Assembly: GCA_030040915.1 (NCBI GenBank)
Contig: JASHSI010000050.1
Location: 1 to 34,707, forward strand
Length of the DNA stretch: 34,707 bases
Origin: Thermoplasmata archaeon
Lineage (GTDB): Archaea; Thermoplasmatota; Thermoplasmata; Lutacidiplasmatales; UBA184
Direction: 5' to 3'
The notes under the pieces were generated by a model, which was not told the DNA's origin, did not search any database, and saw only the letters and a list, made by a program, of their open reading frames with translations. A program made the translations under genes and the position numbers. The stretch's first letter is position 1, and the number at the start of each line of letters is the position of its first letter. This document shows positions 29,377-34,707 of the stretch, piece by piece.

Positions 29377-30478
29377 CGGCGGCGTAGCCTCCCTTCTGTC
29401 CGAGAAGGCTCGTCGCGCGGACGCCGGTGATGATGAGGAGCACCTTGATGGTGTTCTCCATCTCCGGGCTGTTCTCGACCGAGCACCCCCAGATGATCCG
29501 GGCGCGCTTGGAGATCTTGCCGCCGACGAGCGCCGCGGCCTTCTCGGCCTCGGAGACGGTCATCGTCGGTCCGCCGATGACCCGGACGAGGGCCCCCGTC
29601 GCATCCTTGAGCTCCACGGAGCCCAGGAGCGGGGAGGTGAGCGCCTCGGTGACGGCCTCGGTGACGCGGTCCGTCGCGCTCTCGCTCTCGCCGAGGCCGA
29701 TGAGCGCGACCCCGCCGTCCTTCATGACGGTCATGATGTCGGCGTAGTCGAGGTTGACGAGCCCCGGCCGCGTGACGATCTCGGTGATCCCCTTGATCGC
29801 CGTCATCAGGACCGCGTCGGCGAGCTTGAACGCGGCATCGAGGGGCATCCGGGGGACGAGTTCGAGGAGCTTGTCGTTCTGGATGACGATGGTCGTGTCG
29901 CAGACCCGGCGCAGGCGCTCGAGCCCGTCGCGGGCCTGCTCCATGCGCGCCGCGCCCTCGCCGGCGAACGGGAGGGTGACGACGCCCATCGTGAGGGCGC
30001 CGGACTCCTTGGCGAGGCGACCGACGAGGTGGGCCGAACCGGTCCCGGTCCCGCCGCCCATGCCGGCCGTGACGAAGACGATGTGGGCGCCGTTGAGGAA
30101 CGCCCGGAGCTCCTCCTCGTTCTCCCGGGCCGCCTCCTCCCCGATCTCGGGGCGGGCGCCGGCGCCGAGGCCCTTCGTGGCCCGGCGGCCGATGAGGATC
30201 TTGCGCGGCGCGTGGACGGTGAGGAGGTGCTTCGCGTCGGTGTTGATGGCGCACATCTCGGCGCCCTGGATCCCTTCCTCGACGCAGCGGTTGATCGTGT
30301 TCGATCCGCCCCCGCCGCAGCCGACGATCCGGATGTTGACCTTCAGCGTCTCCGCGAGCTTCGCGAGCTCCGCGTCGTCGACGCTGGTGTACGGGGCCCC
30401 GGTCGGCTTCTTCTCGTCGGTGGTGAGGGACTGGTTCTCCTGGTGCTTCGCGATCGCTTCCTGAATGATCGACTTCAT
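29342..30478 (-). CDS. ftsZ: Cell division GTPase FtsZ
   Basis: A 378-residue FtsZ with the archaeal-type N-terminal extension of about 45 residues. It polymerises with GTP into the division ring. Residues 53-60 (GCGGGGSN) form the first phosphate loop, 139-147 (GMGGGTGTG) the tubulin signature, and NLDYADI (242-248) the T7 loop with catalytic Asp244. The C-terminal domain ends in ...GVRATSLLGQKGGY and a short acidic tail. The ATG at 30478 follows a leader that contains an inverted repeat (30508-30522), and another lies upstream. The following gene (Pop5) overlaps its 3' end. Confidence 0.97.
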   Translation of the reverse strand: MKSIIQEAIAKHQENQSLTTDEKKPTGAPYTSVDDAELAKLAETLKVNIRIVGCGGGGSNTINRCVEEGIQGAEMCAINTDAKHLLTVHAPRKILIGRRATKGLGAGARPEIGEEAARENEEELRAFLNGAHIVFVTAGMGGGTGTGSAHLVGRLAKESGALTMGVVTLPFAGEGAARMEQARDGLERLRRVCDTTIVIQNDKLLELVPRMPLDAAFKLADAVLMTAIKGITEIVTRPGLVNLDYADIMTVMKDGGVALIGLGESESATDRVTEAVTEALTSPLLGSVELKDATGALVRVIGGPTMTVSEAEKAAALVGGKISKRARIIWGCSVENSPEMENTIKVLLIITGVRATSLLGQKGGYAAGESEEVIDLVR

Positions 30479-30507
30479 GGACCGGTTCTCTTCTCCGTTT
30501 GTCGGAC

Positions 30508-30566
30508 GAGCGTCATACGCTCTGGCGGAGCCATTTTTGGATACGCTATTTGAACGTTCCGTTCAA
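30508..30566 (-). promoter_or_regulatory. ftsZ promoter region with two perfect inverted repeats
   Basis: Proximal repeat: GAGCGT-CAT-ACGCTC (30508-30522). Distal repeat: TTGAACG-TTC-CGTTCAA (30550-30566), 17 bases with 7-base arms. Between them lies an A/T-rich region on the minus strand (CCAAAAATGG, 30531-30540) that is the likely TATA box; transcription would start near 30508. The proximal repeat would then cover the start site and the distal repeat would lie just upstream of the TATA box. This is unlike the short simple promoters elsewhere in the window and suggests regulated division. Confidence 0.5.
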
Positions 30567-30656
30567 CCCGACGCCGCCGAGCGGGCCTGGTCCCCCGGGA
30601 GAATCGCCCGGGCCCCCGTCCGGTTTTCTCCCACGTTCGCCCGCCGGGTAGCAACC

Positions 30657-30663
30657 GTATATC
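30657..30663 (+). promoter_or_regulatory. TATA box of the beta-propeller surface protein gene
   Basis: GTATATC, with the core TATAT 22-26 bases before the ATG at 30684, predicts a leaderless mRNA and decides the start. The stretch between it and the ftsZ distal repeat (about 90 bases) holds no gene that I can see. Confidence 0.5.
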
Positions 30664-30683
30664 GCGCGGGCCGGTGGGAGAGC

Positions 30684-32966
30684 ATGCGCCGTCGCCACTG
30701 GGCACGACCGGCGGCCCTGGCGGTCGGCTTGGTGGCCGTACTGGTCCTCTCTCCGTGGCTTTCCGGAGATCCTTCCGGATCGGATCCCCCGGGCCGAGGG
30801 CTGACGATGGCTCCCGCCGTGATCCTGGGGGCGGATGGATCCGGGACCCGGGCCTCGACCTCCAGTCCCGCCACGACGGTCGTCGGCATTCCGGTCGGGA
30901 TCGCCCCATACCTCTCGGCGTGGGACCCCGCGAACGCGTACGTCTACGTTCCGAACAGCGGCTCGGCCACCGTCTCCGTGCTCTCTGGGTCGACCGCGGT
31001 CGCCACGGTCCCCGTCGCGGCCGGTCCGACCTACGCCGTGTCCGACGACCGGACGGGCGAAGTGTACGTGGCCGACGTCGCCGCGGACGCGGTCAGCGTG
31101 CTGGACGGAACGACGGTCGTGGCGACGGTCTCGGTCGGAAGCTCTCCGGGGGAGCCGGCGTACGACCCCGCGGACGGGGACGTGTACGTCCCGAACTCGG
31201 GTTCCGGGAACGTGAGCGTCCTTGCCGGCAGCGTCCTCGTGAAGACGCTCGCCGCGCAGAAGGGTCCGTCGTTCGCCCTGTACGATCCTTCCACCTGGGA
31301 GATCTACGTCCTGAACGCGGTCTCCGGGAGCGTCACCATCCTCAACGGGACCTCGGTGATCGGGACGGTGGGGGTCGGCAGCGGTCCGAGCGCGGCCGCG
31401 TTCGATGCGGAGGACGGTGACGTGTACGTGGCGAACACGGCGTCGAACAACCTGAGCGTCCTCCACGGGAGGTCGGTGGCGAAGACGCTCACCGTAGGCA
31501 GCGATCCGATCTGGGTCGCCTACGACAACTACAGCGAGCGCATCTTCGTGGTGAACGAGAACTCGAACACGGTCAGCGTGCTCAACGGGACGGCCGTGGT
31601 CGGGCGGATCGTCGCGGGAAGCTCTCCGAACTTCGTGGCGTACGACTCCCGGGACGGCAACCTGTACATCCCGAACCAGGGGACCGACACGGTAAGTGTC
31701 GCCAACGGTTCGGACGACGCCCTCCAGGGCACGATCGCGGTCGGGGACGTCCCCCAGACCGCCGTTGTCGATCCGGCGAGCGCCGATATCTACGTGACCG
31801 ACGCCGACTCGGACGAGGTCTCGCTCCTCGTGCTCCCGACCTACCCGGTCCGCTTCCAGGAGACCGGCCTCGCGGGGAGCATCCCCTGGAACGTCTCGAT
31901 CGCGGGCGAGCGGGTCGTCGGCTCGGGGCCGGTCCTCTCCGTTGACCTGACGAACGGCTCCTACGGCTTCGCCTTGGGCGGCCCCTCCGGTTATGCCGGG
32001 AGCCCGGCCACCGGGGCGTTCCCGGTCGACGGGGCCGGCGTCATGATATCGTTCGAGTTCACCGAGCTGTTCCCCGTGACGTTCCGTGAGAGCGGGCTTC
32101 CGTCGGGATCGAACTGGACCGTGACGATCGGGCCCTCTTCGACGACCTCCGACGAGAGTTCCATCGTGCTCCCCGAGGCGAACGGTTCGTACTCGTTCAC
32201 GACCAACGCGTCGGGGTTCCTGCCCACCCCGTCCGGTGGGACGATCGGCATCTCCGGCGCGGCCCCACCGGTCGAAACCGTCTCGTTCACCCCCATCCCA
32301 CTGACGACGTATCCCGTGGTCTTCGAGGAGCACGGCCTGCCCCTCGGGTCCACCTGGTCGGTCATGCTCGGCCTCACCGCCACGCGCGGGAACGCGACCA
32401 ACATCACCATCCCCGTCGCGAACGGCTCGTACGGGTATTCGGCCTCCGGTCCGGCGGGCTACGTGGTCTCGACCCCGTTGCCGGGGTACGCCGAGATCGT
32501 GGTGAACGGTTCCGGTCTCACCATCGTGGTCGATTTCTTCGGCAACCCGCCGGCGGTCTATCCCGTGACCTTCGTGGAGGACGGCCTGCCGGACGGGGCG
32601 AATTGGTCGGTGTCGCTCTCCGACGCGAACGGGACCGTGGGCACGGACGGGCTCTCCATCGTGTACTCGGCGCCGAACGGGACCTGGGGCTATGGGGTGA
32701 CGGAGGTCCCGGGGTTCTCGCCGAACCCGGACGCCGGCACCGTGTGGGTCCACGGCTTCGGCGTAACGGTGACGATTGACTTCACCCCGACCGCGATCCA
32801 TGCGACGAAGGCGGAGGGGATCGCCTCCATCCCGCTCGGTGTGTGGCTCGCCACGGGCGGCGCGGTGGTGGCGGTCGCGCTCCTCCTCGGGAGCGTGGCG
32901 GTCGGCCGACGTCGACCCCCGCCCCGTGCGGGGGTCGAGGCGGGACCCGTCGAGCCCGCGAGCTGA
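30684..32966 (+). CDS. Surface protein: beta-propeller plus four ESGLPxG repeats and a C-terminal membrane anchor
   Basis: A 760-residue exported protein. An N-terminal basic stretch and helix (RRRHWARPAALAVGLVAVLVLSPWL) acts as signal or anchor. About eight YVTN-type beta-propeller units follow, each containing a 'VYVPNSGSxTVSVLxG' core, roughly residues 65-390. Then four repeats of about 85 residues begin with YPVRFQETGL, FPVTFRESGLPSGSNW, YPVVFEEHGLPLGSTW and YPVTFVEDGLPDGANW. A membrane helix (LATGGAVVAVALLLGSVAVG) and a short basic tail end the protein. There are many N-x-S/T sites (NGT, NGS) for glycosylation. The repeats are typical of Thermoplasmatota extracellular proteins and probably form Ig-like or PEGA-like domains. 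The role is unknown; binding or adhesion is likely. Confidence 0.85.
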   Translation: MRRRHWARPAALAVGLVAVLVLSPWLSGDPSGSDPPGRGLTMAPAVILGADGSGTRASTSSPATTVVGIPVGIAPYLSAWDPANAYVYVPNSGSATVSVLSGSTAVATVPVAAGPTYAVSDDRTGEVYVADVAADAVSVLDGTTVVATVSVGSSPGEPAYDPADGDVYVPNSGSGNVSVLAGSVLVKTLAAQKGPSFALYDPSTWEIYVLNAVSGSVTILNGTSVIGTVGVGSGPSAAAFDAEDGDVYVANTASNNLSVLHGRSVAKTLTVGSDPIWVAYDNYSERIFVVNENSNTVSVLNGTAVVGRIVAGSSPNFVAYDSRDGNLYIPNQGTDTVSVANGSDDALQGTIAVGDVPQTAVVDPASADIYVTDADSDEVSLLVLPTYPVRFQETGLAGSIPWNVSIAGERVVGSGPVLSVDLTNGSYGFALGGPSGYAGSPATGAFPVDGAGVMISFEFTELFPVTFRESGLPSGSNWTVTIGPSSTTSDESSIVLPEANGSYSFTTNASGFLPTPSGGTIGISGAAPPVETVSFTPIPLTTYPVVFEEHGLPLGSTWSVMLGLTATRGNATNITIPVANGSYGYSASGPAGYVVSTPLPGYAEIVVNGSGLTIVVDFFGNPPAVYPVTFVEDGLPDGANWSVSLSDANGTVGTDGLSIVYSAPNGTWGYGVTEVPGFSPNPDAGTVWVHGFGVTVTIDFTPTAIHATKAEGIASIPLGVWLATGGAVVAVALLLGSVAVGRRRPPPRAGVEAGPVEPAS

Positions 32967-32984
32967 GCCGCTCGCCGAGGGCGG

Positions 32985-34707
32985 TCACTCCAGGGGCGGC
33001 CCCGGCGGGGCATCCCCCTCGGAAAGCACGGTCGAACTATCCAGATCGGCGCGGTCGAACGGTTCTCCCCCTTCCTCGGTCGGGGCCTCCTCCGATGGCG
33101 GCTCCCCGGAGGGGCCCCGGCCCGGGCGCCGGCGGAGCACCACCGCGAGCGCCGCGACCACGAAGGCGGCTCCGGCGGCCCCCCCTGCCAGGGTGACCAG
33201 GGAAGCCGATAGTCCCGACGGCGACGTGCTCGCGAAGACGAGCGCGATCGGGGCCGGGTCCGATCCGTTGACGACGATCTCCTCGCCGGTCGCGACGGAG
33301 TATCCGTTCGGACCGATCGCCCGGAGGGCGTAGGTGCCGTTCGGCTCCGGCACATCGAGGGTCGAGGAGCTCGAGTACGCCGTGAGGTTCACGATCGGCA
33401 CGCTCCCGTGCGGCCCGAGGCCGATGCTCCCGTTCGGGCCGGAGAGGACCACCGTCCACACCGCCCCCGAGGGAAGCCCCGATTCCTCGAACTCGATCTC
33501 GAAATCGAACGGCACGAAGTTGATGGCCACGGTAGCCGGCTCCCCGGCGACCGTGAGGCCCGATGGGCCCTCCGCCCGATAGCCGGCAGGCGGAACGACC
33601 ACGACCTCGTAGGTGCCGTTCGGTAGCTGGAGCGCGAGCTCGGTACCGTTCGATCGAGGGCCCGAGTCGCCGATCGGGGAGGATCCGCCGGACCCCCAGA
33701 TCGTCACCCCCCAGATCCAGCCATCCGGCAACCCACGTTCGGTGAACTGGACCGCGTAGGTGGGGACCACGACGATGGCCGAGTACCGGACGTCCGTGGT
33801 GACGTTCCGCCCGTCGAGGGTCGTCGTTCCCGATGAGCCGACCGAGAAGCCGGGCACGCTCCCTACCGTGTAGCGGTAGGTTCCGTTCGGCTCGTGGAGC
33901 ACCACGGCCGTCGAGTTCGTCACGTACGCGACGCCACCGAAGGTGACCGACCAGTTGGTGTGGGCCGGGAGGCCGGACTCCCGGAAGGTCACCGTGTACT
34001 GGACGAGGGTGAAATCCACCGCCACGAGGACGGAGGTGCCGTTCACCTGCACCACGCCGGTCCGGTTCACCCCGTAGTCCGGCGGCGGGGTCACGCCGTA
34101 GTCGAACGTACCGTTCGGCGAGATGAAGGAGGCGACGTTCGTGGTCGCCGATTGGCTCGTCGAGCGGAAGGTGACGGTCCAAAGGTTGCCCGACGGGAGA
34201 CCGTACGACTCGAACGTGACGTTGTACTGGACGAGCACGAACGTCACGAGGACGGTCGCGGGGCCCCCCGCCACGGTCACGAGGCCGGTCCACGTCGCCG
34301 AAAATCCCGGGACCGGGGTGATCGAGTAGTGGTAGGTGGCGCTCGGCTCGGAGAACGCGATCGATGGGACCGTGGCGCTCTCGGAGACCCCCGCGAGCTC
34401 CACCGTCCAGAAGGTGCCGCTCGGGAGCCCGGTCTCGTTGAAGTAGACCGGATAGTCCGCGCGGAAGTCGATGTCCACGACCGGGTCGTCGCTCGCGATG
34501 CGGAACGATCCTCCGGAGGAGGAGTAGCCGGAGATCGGGGGGACGGAGAAGGTGTACGTCCCATTCGGCTCGAACGCGGCGACGCTGGTGGTGTTCGACA
34601 GGAGGTCCGTCGCCTCGACCGAGACCCCCCAGGCCGCGCCGGCCGGGAGCCCGCTCTCGTCGAACGTGACGTACCACGGGCTCGAGACGTTCCCGACCAC
34701 GCTCACG
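32985..34707 (-). CDS. Surface protein with at least six ESGLPxG repeats, 5' end outside the window
   Basis: An incomplete gene of at least 573 codons running off the right edge; the first in-frame GTG near 34706 lies in the middle of a repeat, so it is not the start. At least six repeats of about 75-85 residues are visible, beginning YVTFDESGLPAGAAW, YPVYFNETGLPSGTFW, YNVTFESYGLPSGNLW, YTVTFRESGLPAHTNW, YAVQFTERGLPDGWIW and FEIEFEESGLPSGAVW, each with a later 'PNGTY' turn. The end has a membrane helix (LVTLAGGAAGAAFVVAALAVVL), RRRPGRG, and an acidic tail rich in Glu and Pro on the cytoplasmic side. Many NGT/NGS sites suggest glycosylation. It converges on the propeller protein with an 18-base gap. 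Confidence 0.85.
   Translation of the reverse strand, partial: VSVVGNVSSPWYVTFDESGLPAGAAWGVSVEATDLLSNTTSVAAFEPNGTYTFSVPPISGYSSSGGSFRIASDDPVVDIDFRADYPVYFNETGLPSGTFWTVELAGVSESATVPSIAFSEPSATYHYSITPVPGFSATWTGLVTVAGGPATVLVTFVLVQYNVTFESYGLPSGNLWTVTFRSTSQSATTNVASFISPNGTFDYGVTPPPDYGVNRTGVVQVNGTSVLVAVDFTLVQYTVTFRESGLPAHTNWSVTFGGVAYVTNSTAVVLHEPNGTYRYTVGSVPGFSVGSSGTTTLDGRNVTTDVRYSAIVVVPTYAVQFTERGLPDGWIWGVTIWGSGGSSPIGDSGPRSNGTELALQLPNGTYEVVVVPPAGYRAEGPSGLTVAGEPATVAINFVPFDFEIEFEESGLPSGAVWTVVLSGPNGSIGLGPHGSVPIVNLTAYSSSSTLDVPEPNGTYALRAIGPNGYSVATGEEIVVNGSDPAPIALVFASTSPSGLSASLVTLAGGAAGAAFVVAALAVVLRRRPGRGPSGEPPSEEAPTEEGGEPFDRADLDSSTVLSEGDAPPGPPLE

Overview
The window is a compact, GC-rich (about 70 percent by eye) stretch of an archaeal chromosome. 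Archaeal or eukaryote-like information genes (L7Ae, S28e, L24e, RadA, type II methionine aminopeptidase, a probable RNase P Pop5 subunit) sit beside archaeal-type FtsZ. A-T-rich TATA-like boxes lie about 25-35 bases before many start codons. Two large secreted proteins carry the 'ESGLPxGxxW' repeats that I associate with Thermoplasmatota. My inference is an uncultured, high-GC member of the Thermoplasmatota, probably aerobic or oxygen-exposed (Ni superoxide dismutase, thioredoxin, MutY). The lineage cannot be proved from this window alone.

Layout. 123-1408: ribosomal genes L7Ae-S28e-L24e, with a candidate kink-turn in the L7Ae leader. 1482-2287: a membrane-anchored Cas4-like nuclease split into two overlapping genes. 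2284-3069 (-): a methyltransferase. 3129-5035: ndk, Sua5/YrdC and map. 5143-6756: a 14-helix MFS exporter. 6765-8881 (-): cobalamin-independent methionine synthase as two overlapping genes. 9070-11000: malic enzyme and a GNAT acetyltransferase. 11117-13169: purC and radA. 13144-16836 (-): a tungstate/molybdate ABC importer with a ModE-type regulator. 16893-17945: a Ni-SOD maturation protease and Ni-SOD, divergent. 18012-19538: histidine ammonia-lyase. 19706-23758: a four-gene sulfur/aspartate-family amino-acid operon, followed by an HTH-CBS regulator. 24417-26421 (-): a winged-helix/zinc-ribbon protein, a candidate structured RNA, and a MutY-Nudix protein. 26487-28455: thioredoxin and purH. 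28501-30478 (-): a small membrane zinc-ribbon protein, Pop5 and ftsZ. 30684-end: two convergent surface proteins, the second cut by the window edge.

How the genes fit together. Several groups are tightly coupled by 4-base ATGA/GTGA stop-start overlaps: the Cas4-like halves, ndk/Sua5, the MetE halves, malic enzyme/GNAT, the permease and ATPase of the importer, and all four amino-acid genes. Methionine and cysteine metabolism is a recurring theme (MetE pair; cysK/CBS-like, metB-like, hom, aspartokinase). The HTH-CBS gene and the amino-acid operon share a nearly identical palindromic element fused to their TATA boxes, which suggests one local regulon.

The most interesting signals are mostly in the short intergenic spaces: the L7Ae kink-turn beside a Shine-Dalgarno, the shared HTH-CBS operator, perfect inverted repeats in the promoters of wtpA, radA and ftsZ, palindromic TATA regions shared by divergent genes, and a 60-base multi-stem hairpin. 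At the protein level, the split membrane Cas4-like nuclease and a MutY with an altered catalytic motif plus an intact Nudix box stand out. No CRISPR array, transposase, rRNA or tRNA gene was recognised.
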